Position numbers and translations under genes: made by a program. A stretch of 64,000 bases of DNA, from the NCBI GenBank assembly GCA_947471745.1, contig CANJKZ010000262.1:690501-754500 (forward strand). The letters are read 5' to 3'. This DNA comes from Closterium sp. Naga37s-1. Taxonomy: Eukaryota; Streptophyta; Zygnematophyceae; Desmidiales; Closteriaceae. Below, piece by piece: positions 20,066 to 29,765 of this stretch; the first letter of the stretch is position 1; every line of letters starts with the position of its first letter. The notes below the pieces were generated by a model. That model had not been told where the DNA came from. It saw nothing but the letters and a program-made list of their open reading frames with translations, and made no database searches.

Positions 20066-21016
20066 TCAAAGGGTCTCACTCTTCTCCAGCTTTGGAGTCC
20101 CACAAGACGTGCCCAGCACCTGCTCCCGCTTCTCATTCAGTGACTCGCTGTTGGCCCGTGTAAGATCCAACGTCACCGATTTAAGCTTGCTCTTACCCCG
20201 CCGCTGCTGAAACGTTTTCCCTCCCTCCCCCATTCCCTCTACTCCGCTTCCTACACTGCTAGACCGACTGAAAGCGCCGCCGCTGAAATCGCTACAGCTG
20301 CTGGGTCCCTCCCACCCTTCTGAAAAGCTGTCAGCATAGGAACTCTCCTCCCGTCGCCCTCTATCTGCTGATAAAGCACCTGTTGATTCTGAATCGTAGC
20401 CCAAGCTCCCTGCTGAGCTGGATGACCGCGTACGGATAAGAGCGGCTCCAGATTCGCTCTTCAATCTTTTGTCCCGGATGTTTAAAAAATCTGGGTCAGG
20501 GTCATCGAACTCTATTTCGTTGGAAAATGAAGAAGGTTTAGAAACCCTAGTCTTCACAGTCAGTCTCGAGAACTTTTCGTCTAGGTCCGCGAAGTGAACT
20601 TGTCGGGATTTTCGTGGAGCGCAATGGTTGCAGAGAAGAGGCGATCCGGAAACTTGAGAAATGCGCCGTGGAACAATAGTAGGCGAATCGGACGGCGATG
20701 AAGCACTAATGGCTTGCTGTTCCTCCCCTCGGCTCATTCCTCGCTCAGACGGCGCGTTGTTGTTGTCGTCGTCGTCGTCATCGTCATCGTCACGCTCTCG
20801 TAAATCGAATTTAAAATGCTTCGGTGCGGGAAGAGATTTTGCGGAGCGGAGTGATGAGGTTGGAAGCTTGCACGAACAAACGGCGCATCGGCGTTCGGCA
20901 GGGGTTGATGACGACGGAAGCGAGCTATTTGCTGATGGTTGTAAAGGGCTGTCAGCAGGTGCTTCTGGATCGATGTAGAGGCTCGTCGGAGGATCATCCC
21001 CAGAAGAATTTCCCAT
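20066..21016 (-). CDS. Unknown disordered protein with CxxC motifs, RVxF-type motif and C-terminal GTPK box
   Basis: 316 residues from the ATG at 21014-21016; the frame is open further upstream but only with TTG. No known domain recognised. Visible parts: Ser/Pro-rich N-terminus, Cys cluster CAVCSC (44-49), a run of nine Asp (about 76-84), LLCNHC (127-132), and RQVHFADLD (138-146), which fits the [RK]xVxF docking motif of protein phosphatase 1 partners. The C-terminus ends with LDLTRANSE...KREQVLGTSCGTPKLEKS. This last box is shared with the divergent neighbour at 23117. It may bind zinc through the two Cys pairs. Likely a regulatory phosphoprotein, but the function is inferred from motifs only. 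Confidence 0.6.
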   Translation of the reverse strand: MGNSSGDDPPTSLYIDPEAPADSPLQPSANSSLPSSSTPAERRCAVCSCKLPTSSLRSAKSLPAPKHFKFDLRERDDDDDDDDDNNNAPSERGMSRGEEQQAISASSPSDSPTIVPRRISQVSGSPLLCNHCAPRKSRQVHFADLDEKFSRLTVKTRVSKPSSFSNEIEFDDPDPDFLNIRDKRLKSESGAALIRTRSSSSAGSLGYDSESTGALSADRGRREESSYADSFSEGWEGPSSCSDFSGGAFSRSSSVGSGVEGMGEGGKTFQQRRGKSKLKSVTLDLTRANSESLNEKREQVLGTSCGTPKLEKSETL

Positions 21017-23116
21017 CGTCCTCGTTTCTGGAAACCTATCCGTTTTCGTTTCAGTCACCAATACGGCCTCCTGCTTATCGCGGCGCCAACTTCAACTCCA
21101 GCGTTCATGTGACACGTTGCTTCATCTGCGGTAGCGATTGTGTCAACACAAGCCGGAATACTCGTGACGCAGCGGGTTGAGGACGGAGCTACACTAGCAC
21201 ACCATGCCGACTCTAGAGCGACAGAGGTCGTTTTGCTACAACAAGCGACGAGAAGTTGCAGTTTAGTTGAAACAAAGATGATAATTGAGGCAGTAAGAAA
21301 TGGCTCTCTTCCTCGACTCAGAGAGGATAGTTAAGGGGAAAGAACGCGGGGGGGCGAATGCGGGGAGGAAGGAACTAGGAGGGTGAGGTTGGTGGTTGTG
21401 GGAGGAGGTGGAATTGGGGGGTTGAAGTTGGGAGGAACAGAACTGAACTGTACCTCGCTGAGGGTGGTGTTCTTGGTGGTTTCGGGTTGTGATGTGAGGA
21501 CGCGCACAGTTGAAACACCGGATGAGGATCGGGACCGAACACCGAAATCGTGAGCATCGATTGCCACAGCCAGGTTTCAACCAGGGTGGGACACGATCGC
21601 CCGATCGGATCCATGTTTGACGGAGTTCTTACTGTTTCTGAGCGTTGTGAATGCTTGAAGCGGGATTTCAGTGCGGTGGCGGTTCGATAATGGACGATCT
21701 TATTGTGACATGAGCTTACGCGAAAACTAACGAAAACAAAATTACCCTAGAATTCGAGAATTCGCACATCTACTGTACACTCACACATCGATCCCTTGCT
21801 GGATCGATCTTTGAATTGTAACGCGTCCTGATCCTGGTGGTGTTGGAGAACGCAGGATCCCCGATGTCAATTCCCTTGATCATGGTTCATAATTCATCCA
21901 GCGAAGTCAGGCACCACGCCAGGTCGTACAGTAACATTTTTCGTGAACCGTCGCATGCAGGTGAATCGCTCCAGGTGGCCTTACGTTTTTGGGCCATCCT
22001 GCACATCCAAGCAGGCGAGATTTGGGTGGGCGGAATTTTTTGGGACAAGAAGGGTAATTCCGTAAATGTACATCGAAGCTGGTTGGATTAGAAAGGAGCG
22101 TGGAATTCTGGCCTTTCTTTCGCGCAATTGATACCCAGAAAAAAAAGTAATTTCGCTCATTTACATGTCCGAATGTGAAAACACAGAACTAAAGAACCTC
22201 CCGAAAGGCAAAAGTGTGCTTAGTTCAAGAATGAGAAATGGTAGAGCTCAAAGTAAAGAATTAACGGAGCTACAGATCCAAGAACTGGGTATCTACCACA
22301 GGAGCCGGATTGTTATTTGCACACAAACCTGTATTTGCAGAACTAACAGGGTAAAGAGACTTGTGGGTCGTCACCAGTGTTCTCTCAAGAGAGTTTCGAA
22401 AGTTACCAGCAATGCTAAAACCGTGCTGCCGTGGCAACACGTCATTGCTCCTCTGTTTGCTGTCAATGGGGTACGGCAGCGTGGCGCGCGAGACCTCGGC
22501 AAGCAGCATTTGCGGAATCTGTTAGGCCAATCAAATCGGGCTCTTCTTGCGCCACCACTTCCTTTTTCTCATTGCCGCGCACTTTTTTTCCTAAACACGT
22601 TCCGCCAGCTGCAGACAGGACAAGTGCCCCCCCCCTACCCCCCCCCACCCCCCCATTGCTCCAGTGTCCAGCACCCCCACCCACTTTCTGATGCTCCGCC
22701 CCTTCGTCCACCCACCCCCCTTCATTCACACTTCCTCTGGACCCGACCTTCCCCGCATCCCGCATGTCCGCATTGTATATCAAACACTCACCCACACACA
22801 TTCCTCCCCCTCCCTTTCACCTCCCCCCTCCACCCCACTCCCCCTTCAGCCAGCCTTGTTTCCTGCCATCCCCCTTCCATCCCCCTCCCTCTCCACCCAA
22901 GCATTCACCCTCCAATTCAGGGGTGCTAGGAAGACATCTTCACTGCCAGCCTGCTAGCTTCTCCGTGCAACGAAACCCTACTCCAGAAAATGGCAGCCAA
23001 TCAGCAAATTACACAGCATCCAGTGCCCAAATCGTGAAGTTTTCAGATGCATTTGTAGGGTTTAGTAACTTTAGTGGTGAAGTGAAGCCCAAGTGTCCTC
23101 AGCTGAGGTGATATCA
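21017..23116. promoter_or_regulatory. Shared upstream region of two divergent genes
   Basis: About 2.1 kb between the two divergent starts. It includes C-rich stretches (22627-22930) and AT-rich stretches. The open frame at 22165-22929 is Pro/His/Ser-rich from the C-rich DNA and is not convincing. Divergent paralogues with a common upstream region suggest origin by inverted duplication and possible co-regulation. Confidence 0.4.
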
Positions 23117-24028
23117 ATGGCATCTTCCTTAGAGAGACAGAAAGGAAAAGGCAAGGCGACGCCAGAAGACGGCACAACGTCATCGGCTCCTAGCAGGAAA
23201 CGAGTGCGGTTCGCAGGTGCGGGAGCAGAGCCATCATTAGATGATTCATTTACTCCAGGGTCAGGCCTTTCTTTCACCTCCGGCCGAGTTTGTTCATTGG
23301 CAAACCGAGGTCATGTGCACGCTGGCGCACCCACTAGTTCGGGGAGAATCGCAGTGACAGCTTTTCCCAACCATGGAAGCGGTATAGGAGAAGCTGCTAG
23401 TAAGCCTGACGGAGTGGGAAAAGGCTTGTTGCAAGACAGATCTTCGGATAAGCAGATGTCTTCGGCTGACATTTCAGGACGGATCACGATATTCGACCAC
23501 ATTGCGTCTGCCATGCCGACGGACGCGTCTACTGATTTAAAAAACTGCCAAACTGCCGTACCAGCATCTGACCACGAGCGAGTCTCCCCCTCGCAATCTC
23601 TTGAAGATTCAGACCCTCCTTCATCTATATCTTTCGAAGCGTCTGTGTCTGCAAATCAGGACTCATCTGATGTGAGCCGTGGCCTCGCGATACAGCTGCC
23701 GAATGATCTGACAGACCTCAGATGGGGCGAGGACAACGCAACTTGTGCCAGCAGCGCCAACGACGGAATAATCAGTCCTGACAATGGAGATAGCAGAGGA
23801 GGTGATGGTGATGAGAAGCCGCATGAGGTGCGGAGTGTGTCTATGAATGAGAGCTTGATGCAGCAGATGGAGGATTTGATATCCATGGTGCCCAGGCTGC
23901 AACTGGAAAGGAGTCGGAGCGAGATGGAGATTATTATGAAGCGGAAACATGTACTAGGTTCGTTTTTGGGTACGCCTAAGTCGGGCAAGTCGCCGCAGAT
24001 TGTCCTTCCCAGGACTCGAAGTTTCTAG
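23117..24028 (+). CDS. Unknown disordered protein, paralogue of the 20-21 kb gene by its C-terminal box
   Basis: 303 residues from the ATG at 23117; an in-frame GTG lies 24 bases upstream. Charged N-terminus with RKRVRFAG (27-34), again an RVxF-type motif. A Ser/Asp-rich middle without known domain follows. Near the end come a helix-like MQQMEDLISMVPRLQLERSR and the box SEMEIIMKRKHVLGSFLGTPKSGKS. The box aligns with the neighbour as LxLxRxxSE, a short spacer, then KRxxVLGxxxGTPKxxKS. The two genes are divergent neighbours beside kinase genes. No family name known to me. Confidence 0.6.
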   Translation: MASSLERQKGKGKATPEDGTTSSAPSRKRVRFAGAGAEPSLDDSFTPGSGLSFTSGRVCSLANRGHVHAGAPTSSGRIAVTAFPNHGSGIGEAASKPDGVGKGLLQDRSSDKQMSSADISGRITIFDHIASAMPTDASTDLKNCQTAVPASDHERVSPSQSLEDSDPPSSISFEASVSANQDSSDVSRGLAIQLPNDLTDLRWGEDNATCASSANDGIISPDNGDSRGGDGDEKPHEVRSVSMNESLMQQMEDLISMVPRLQLERSRSEMEIIMKRKHVLGSFLGTPKSGKSPQIVLPRTRSF

Positions 24029-24381
24029 ATCCCGCATCAGCATGCACTGCCTTTTAACAGGTGCGAACTAGGATTTTGATGCAGCGTCTACACAAATGTA
24101 TTCCTTTTGTACCCTTGGGTCCCATTGGGTTCCAGAGGTTGTGTTTAGTTTGGTAATGCTACTACTCAGGAGCTGAAGTATCTAACAGATTCAATCTACT
24201 AGGGCATCATTATTTGGCCGAAGATTAGAAGGGCTGTTTGTTATTGGCACTTCTGCTGCACATAGCTAGCATCTAGTGCTGGGCATCTGTGTGATAGGTG
24301 AGGGATGCTGCGTTTTTAGGATTGGATGTCTAGATTGCATCACAACCAGCCAGAAATCAGTTGGCGTCATTTTTATATATG
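24029..24381. other. 3' flank of the disordered-protein gene up to the hAT insertion site
   Basis: No gene seen. The last part (tatatggtg) leads into the 8-bp duplication gtggttgt (24382-24389) that repeats at 37643-37650. Confidence 0.5.
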
Positions 24382-24389
24382 GTGGTTGT

Positions 24390-24727
24390 CAGGGCCTATT
24401 TTATCAGTGTAGGTAAATCACACTGCTATACTGATGAGAAGGGTGAATTTTAGGGCCTACACTGATGTGTTTGGGTAATTTTTTTGAAAGTTAGTGTTAC
24501 ACTGATTTGACAGTGAAACGATTTAAGCCACACTGATGGTCTGGGGTAAATTTTTTGAAAACGAAGATTACCCTTAAGGGCGTACAGGGCATCCCCCCCC
24601 CCCCCCTTTTCATTCCCGAAATTTTGCACGAGCGTGATTTCCGTCAATCACGCAAGTACCGAAGCGGCCTTCCCCGCAGAATATGCGTTGGCAGCAGTCA
24701 TCTGTGTAATTGGTCAGTTTGTTATAT
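24390..24727. repeat. hAT left end with subterminal repeats
   Basis: The TIR is followed by several copies of a tacactgatg-type word (about 24450-24535) and one reverse copy (atcagtgta near 24404), likely transposase binding sites. A C run lies at about 24593-24607. Confidence 0.75.
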
Positions 24728-24783
24728 TTAGAAAGCTTGCTTTCTTGCATGTAGCAATTGGCATCGTCTCATTTCAAATGGGT
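24728..24783 (-). repeat. Split direct repeat B2
   Basis: 56 bp (ttagaaagcttgctttcttg start) identical by eye to 28575-28630. It forms the 3' outer end of the DIRS-type element. Confidence 0.85.
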
Positions 24784-24876
24784 TTAGTACAATTGAAATC
24801 CATAGTGATATTACAAAGATATGCCTCTATGTTCCTACGGCTATCCTGTTTCCGAGGGGGGGGGGGGGGGGGGGGC

Positions 24877-25066
24877 GGGAAAATCGGCTAAACCGTTTGA
24901 AAATGAGAGACGTGGGTGGAGGGAAATGGCCTCCAGCCCACGTTTTGTACTCCAAAACGGGCGTTTAGCGCGGCTCGACGCTGCCAAATCCTACATTACA
25001 AGCAGCTTCGCTTTCAAAATACATAATTTTGAAAAGCGTTACAGCTTTTTTAAAAATATACATATT
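24877..25066 (-). repeat. Split direct repeat A2
   Basis: About 190 bp beginning gaaaatcggctaaaccg, matching 34059-34248 with very few differences (for example atggcctcc against atgacctcc). Confidence 0.85.
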
Positions 25067-25424
25067 TAGGGTACATTCCTGTGGGGACACTTGTGTCTCA
25101 ATCCCCGTTTTCCCGAGTCGCGCCTGTAAATTTGCCAAATGTTGTGTCACAAACAACCAATGTATCGCGACCCTGCGCGACAGATGGGCACAGCCAGGTG
25201 GGTGCGTACTATTGGTTGCGACCAATAGGATTGTGCCCACCCAGTTTTCCCGCCGGGCAGGGGGGCTAAACATATCGCACCACCTCGAGTATCGCGGTGG
25301 GCTTGCCACAGAAATGAAAGTTGCAATTTGGGCCACCCCACACACAACAGCATGTATACAACCACGGCTCCAAGTACAAAAACGCAAGCATCACAGAGCT
25401 AAACTGCACCACTGTCTAGCAACC

Positions 25425-26717
25425 ATGGCATCGCCCCGCGAGGTGCCATTCCTCATGCGCCTACTTGTCGCATGGGTTACGTTCTACTACAGCATATTCA
25501 TGGACGCCATTGCCAAGTCGGTCGGTGGCTTGCTGGAGGCGAACGTCTTCAATGACGAGGTGTCCTCGTCATCCAGCTCTCGCGCCTCCAACCGTACCGC
25601 AGAGCGGAAACGAAGGGCTGGGCTACGCCGGCGGAGATACCAGTTGCTGCTAGAGGACCTGGACGGCATGGGGGAGGATCAGTTCAGAGATATGTTTCGC
25701 ATAAACCGTGGCATTCTCGAATACATTGTCGCCGGGATGACGCACTACATGCAACCGTACGTGGACAGGTACCTAATCAGTCATGAAGTGGCATGCCTTG
25801 TACCTATCAAATACCTCGCAAGTGGCATGTCTTTCGTAGACTTGTCCTCCGTGTTCGGGCTGTCCAAGACCCTGTGCCACATGCTTGTTGACGCGCTCCT
25901 CATGCATTTCCCGTCCGTCTTCAAGCAGCAGTGGGTCCACTTCCCGACCCGCGACGACCTCGACGAGATGGCCGCAGAGTTCCGCGCCATCAAGGGGGTA
26001 CCTGCGGTAGTGGGGGCTATAGACGGCACAGACATACCCATGAAGGGGATGGAGGGGCACAGGCAAGAGTACTACACGCGGAAGTCCTGTTACGCCGTCC
26101 AGTTGCAGATCACATGCGACGCGCGAGGCATCATATGGGACTATTTGAACGGATACCCGGGCAGTGCGCACGATCAGAGAGTGTTCATGAACAGCGCGTT
26201 ACACGAAAGGTTGTACAACGGCGACATAGCGCCATACCAAATAGTGGGAGATGCTGCCTACCCACTCAGAGACTTCTGCCTGACCCCCCTACATGCTCCC
26301 CGTGAAGGCCTAATGGAGGACTGGGAGCAGTGCTTTAACTATTGCCAAAGCGCAACGCGCATGGCAGTAAAGCGCTGCATCGGCGCCTTCAAAGGCCGGT
26401 GGCGTCTATTCGCGGGCCGCAATGACTGCAAGCTCTGGCGCATTCTTGCAGGGGCCTCTTGTGGCGTCATCCTGCACAACATGTGCGAAATGATGGGCGC
26501 AGTAAGGCGCGTCAATGCATCGTGGGCAAACTTGCCCCGAAACCGGGACCCATGGTGGACTCGTGGCGCGGTAGCAGAGTTCATGTGGGAGCCATGTGAC
26601 CCATGCACGCAAGAGAATCTTCGTGAAAGGCGCAAGCGGCTGGGCGAGGCTCTGGAGTCGTCTTACCTCACTCGGCGGCGCCGCGGACCCACACCTCCTC
26701 ACCCGCATCTGGGTTAG
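25425..26717 (+). CDS. PIF/Harbinger transposase (DDE_Tnp_4-like), third catalytic residue changed
   Basis: 430 residues from the ATG at 25425 (aaccATGG context); the open frame upstream covers the TIR and lacks a better start. Motifs: VGAIDGTDIPMKG (first Asp), NGYPGSAHDQRVF (second Asp), VGDAAYPL, and an RMAVKRCIGAFKGRW block. In relatives the last block reads R..vE..fG.lK.R and contributes the catalytic Glu. Here it is Lys 316 (AAG at 26370-26372), so cleavage activity is doubtful unless the alignment is off. The 3' end overlaps the 3' end of the opposite-strand partner by 50 bp. The protein would bind and cut the transposon ends in the nucleus. Confidence 0.85.
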   Translation: MASPREVPFLMRLLVAWVTFYYSIFMDAIAKSVGGLLEANVFNDEVSSSSSSRASNRTAERKRRAGLRRRRYQLLLEDLDGMGEDQFRDMFRINRGILEYIVAGMTHYMQPYVDRYLISHEVACLVPIKYLASGMSFVDLSSVFGLSKTLCHMLVDALLMHFPSVFKQQWVHFPTRDDLDEMAAEFRAIKGVPAVVGAIDGTDIPMKGMEGHRQEYYTRKSCYAVQLQITCDARGIIWDYLNGYPGSAHDQRVFMNSALHERLYNGDIAPYQIVGDAAYPLRDFCLTPLHAPREGLMEDWEQCFNYCQSATRMAVKRCIGAFKGRWRLFAGRNDCKLWRILAGASCGVILHNMCEMMGAVRRVNASWANLPRNRDPWWTRGAVAEFMWEPCDPCTQENLRERRKRLGEALESSYLTRRRRGPTPPHPHLG

Positions 26718-28120
26718 AGGGGTCTTCGCCCGCCTGCCCGCGACGAAGCCAGCCGTCGTCGCCGCCTTCGGCGGCGTGCGAGTCGGTCATGTTGTCCGCG
26801 TGGGCAGGGATGTCGTCGCGGACATGCGGGGAGGGTGCGGGCTGCTGCACGCGTTCCCGAGCAATACGCGCGTCCTGATCCATCCACGCGCGGACGAGGC
26901 CTTCGAGCCTGCTCATGGTGTCTGAGTGGCAGCCTTTGATCGTCTCGCACACCAGCTTTGCAGCGGCCATCGTCGCCGTCTCTGCCACACGTGGGCGCTT
27001 CGATGTAGGAGTTCCCTGTGGCGGCGGAGCTGCACACACGGTGGATGCACACGAACAGTAGACGAGGTGTTATGTACCCTAAACATTTTAATGATGTAAT
27101 GTGTGCGTAAAATGTTGTCACAAAATGTGTCATTCAACAAACCCGCGAGTGCCACCGTTGATGCAACACATACATACCAGTGAATGTCGGCGTAGAGGTG
27201 CAGGGCGCCGAAGTGGACGGGACCGCGTACCCGCACGGCACGTTGACGTGTGCCGCACCGCCACCGTCGACGGCGTGAGGGTTGCCCACCGCCTTGTTGT
27301 TCTGGAAAAGCGCCATGTACGGGTACCAGTGGGGCTTGCACACGGCACCCTTGCCGCTCGCCTTTTCCCCCTTCTTGATCTGCTTGTACATGTTCACAAG
27401 ATTGCGCCACTGCTTCTGAAGCGCGTTTACACCGCGCACCCAACCGGGATTCTCCTTCTCGAGGTGACGCGCGAGGCGGGCCCAGTACTGAGAGCCCTGC
27501 TTCCCGAGGAGGGGCCCGAGCTCGTCCTTCATGAACCAACGCGCAGCCACGAAGATTGTGTTCTCGCGGGGGGACCACACGCTCCGCTTAACAGGATGCA
27601 AGTTACGGGTCTTGGCAGCGGCACGCGGAGGTTCCCCGCCCTTAGCAGCAGTCTTGGTTCCCGCAGCGGCAGACGCACGGCCGCGACGAGGAGCCGGGGA
27701 CGCAGGCTGGGCCTCTTCGGGAGCGTCCTCGTCGTCATCGGCGTCCTCGTCGGCGTCAACTTCATCCTCGGAGGGGGACATGCCCTTGTCCTGCTCCTCG
27801 CCAGAGTCCGCGTCGTCTTCGCAGGCCTCGTCGCACTCGTTGTAATCAGAGTCCGCGGCGTCATCATCGTCATCGAAGGCAGCATCGTCGTTGACGCGGG
27901 ATGAGGCAACCCGGTCGGCATGACGGCGTCCACGGGTAGGGACATCGCGCGGGGCTTCGAACGAGGTGTCCCCCGCACCAGGCGCTCCTTCGGGCAAAGG
28001 GCCGGCGGGCTTGCGGCCGGCCGCGATTTGTTTGTTCATCCAAGCGATGTACGGGATCTCGTCGAGATCCCGCGGGCACAAGTCAACAGAACTAGCTACG
28101 CTCTTGCGCTTACGGGCCAT
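26668..28120 (-). CDS. Harbinger Myb/SANT-like accessory protein, two exons
   Basis: Exon 1 is 28120-27178 and exon 2 is 27029-26668, with donor GTATGT and acceptor TGCAG; the join keeps frame and gives 434 residues. The N-terminus is charged and acidic. A central Trp-based domain (WSPRENTIFVAARWF, QYWARLARHL, LQKQWRNLVNMYKQI) is typical of the trihelix/SANT-like DNA-binding partner of PIF/Harbinger elements. In that system the partner recruits the transposase to the ends and the nucleus. Exon 2 holds a helix-rich tail. Without splicing the frame would run to 27134. Confidence 0.75.
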
Positions 28121-28574
28121 GGCTACAGCGTGCCAAAGAAGACCCTGGCTAGACTTCGCAACAAGAAAGAGGAAGCTCGGGTTGGGAGAAGAAGAACAGA
28201 TTGGAGCGGGAGCGTGCTGTCAGTGTGGTTGGAACGATGGGCAAACATTCGGGCAGGGATGTGACCGTGTGTGCTGAAGGACCAGTCATATGTCAGCCCG
28301 GGCAGAGCGGTTTCCATCCCCGCGCGGAAACGTGCCCAGTTCGGGCGTCCAGGTGCATGCTGTACAGTGTGAGATTTCGACACGCGTGCAATTTTCGGGA
28401 TGTGACGGGGCCTCGTGTAACTCGTCCGCGACACAAGCGCAATTCACGCCAACCAATGTAAAATATAGTGGGACTCGCATAAGCGCGATCCGCTTTTGTG
28501 ACAGGGCATGGTATATGCTGTTTTTAGATGTCACAAAGTGATTGAGACACAAGTGTCCCCGCAGGAATGTACCC

Positions 28575-28630
28575 TTAGAAAGCTTGCTTTCTTGCATGTA
28601 GCAATTGGCATCGTCTCATTTCAAATGGGT
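28575..28630 (-). repeat. Split direct repeat B1
   Basis: Same 56 bp as 24728-24783. It lies just 3' of the recombinase gene and overlaps its last codons. Confidence 0.85.
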
Positions 28631-29656
28631 CTTCTGAGACATGTGTCGTGCTGGTTGGCGATGTCGTGTCAGCGCCGCGGAGTGTTGCGTCGGTGACGAG
28701 GCTCTCGCCGGATCTTGGACATGTCGAGATGCTCCAACCAACTGTTCTATCGCCGGTGTGATGTACATCTCCTTGGCCGTATCGCTGCGCCACCTCCCCA
28801 GCTGTTTCAAAATGCGATCAGGTACTCCTGCGTTGGCGGTGACGGTTGCTGCGCCTTTGCGGAATGAGTGGGTTCCGAGGTGCTCGAGTCCTAGGCCAAT
28901 CTTGTGAAATGCCTCCTTGCACCAATTGCAGATTGTTGTATAGGAGGGTGGTGTTGTCGTACTAACGCGACCCGTAGTGTCTGAACCAAAGACTCGTATC
29001 AACGGGCCGTATTGTGCGCGGCCATAGCCTGCCAACTGGATGAAGCGTTTGGTGCATTGTACGGGGCAGAAAGGGCCCGGACTGGCGGCTACTGGGACCC
29101 ATGCGCCTTCTCCTGCCTGGTCTGTTTTAGAGTGGGGGATCAGGAGCCACATAGCGTCTTTCTCGAACTCAATCTCGTGCCAATTGAGTGCGACGAGGTC
29201 TGAGTATCGCAGGAAGCCGGCGTACATGAGTAGTGGGATGAGCCCCTTCTGAAACTCGCCCGGGTTGTTCGATTTCAGGAATTCCGCCGCCATTGCATGT
29301 ACTTGATGCAGCGAGACGGGATCCTTGAGTCGTTGAGGTCGCGGACAATGTCGCTTGGCGAAGTCTCGCACATTGGATGTGAACGGCCCGGTCGACGGGC
29401 ACGTGGCCCCAATCATCCGATGCGCGAAGCTGACTGCCGAGCATGTCAGTTGTATTGCTGATATGGTGGCCTTCTGTTGAATCGCGTGGACCAGGTATAA
29501 TGCGAGTGTCATGTCTGTGCATGGCAGGAACTGCAGTTTCACGTCTATGCAGAATGCTCGGAACTTGGCCCAGTATGGTTCGTAGGTGCGAATGGTGGAG
29601 TCAGCCCTTGTATGCGTCGTTATCCGAAGCAACTCTTGCTTGAGCCGCTCGAGCAA
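28616..29656 (-). CDS. Tyrosine recombinase of the DIRS-type element
   Basis: About 346 residues, counted from a TTG; no ATG precedes the conserved region and the frame is open upstream, so expression by frameshift or fusion with the upstream pol frame is possible. Phage-integrase fold with the expected catalytic residues: Arg in AGFLRYSDLV, HSFR (HxxR) in LGTHSFRKGAATVTA, then the LGRWRSDTAKEMYI block with the nucleophile Tyr. It would integrate a circular DNA intermediate by strand exchange, in place of a DDE integrase. Confidence 0.85.
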   Translation of the reverse strand: MLERLKQELLRITTHTRADSTIRTYEPYWAKFRAFCIDVKLQFLPCTDMTLALYLVHAIQQKATISAIQLTCSAVSFAHRMIGATCPSTGPFTSNVRDFAKRHCPRPQRLKDPVSLHQVHAMAAEFLKSNNPGEFQKGLIPLLMYAGFLRYSDLVALNWHEIEFEKDAMWLLIPHSKTDQAGEGAWVPVAASPGPFCPVQCTKRFIQLAGYGRAQYGPLIRVFGSDTTGRVSTTTPPSYTTICNWCKEAFHKIGLGLEHLGTHSFRKGAATVTANAGVPDRILKQLGRWRSDTAKEMYITPAIEQLVGASRHVQDPARASSPTQHSAALTRHRQPARHMSQKTHLK

Positions 29657-29765
29657 TCCTGCACCAGATGTGTGAATGGTCAGGTGGCGAAGGACACTTG
29701 TAATGCAAGAATCGGGCTATGAGGCAATCCTTCCCCAGAAAATGCGTGAGTGTGGGTGCCTGCGG

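Larger units (their letters stand above)
25069..28574 (+). mobile_element. PIF/Harbinger DNA transposon (3.5 kb)
   Basis: 35-bp terminal inverted repeats (25069-25103 and 28540-28574, starting GGGTACATTCCTG) with one mismatch, and 3-bp TTA duplications (25066-25068 and 28575-28577), as expected for PIF/Harbinger. It contains the two genes usual for the superfamily, a DDE transposase (+) and a Myb/SANT-like protein (-), arranged convergently. It splits the B1/A2 junction of the DIRS-type element. Confidence 0.93.

Noticed and set aside
22165-22929. 254-codon open frame between the divergent genes
   Set aside because: Its second half is Pro/His/Ser from C-rich DNA and its first half has no recognisable content. 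No splice or promoter support.
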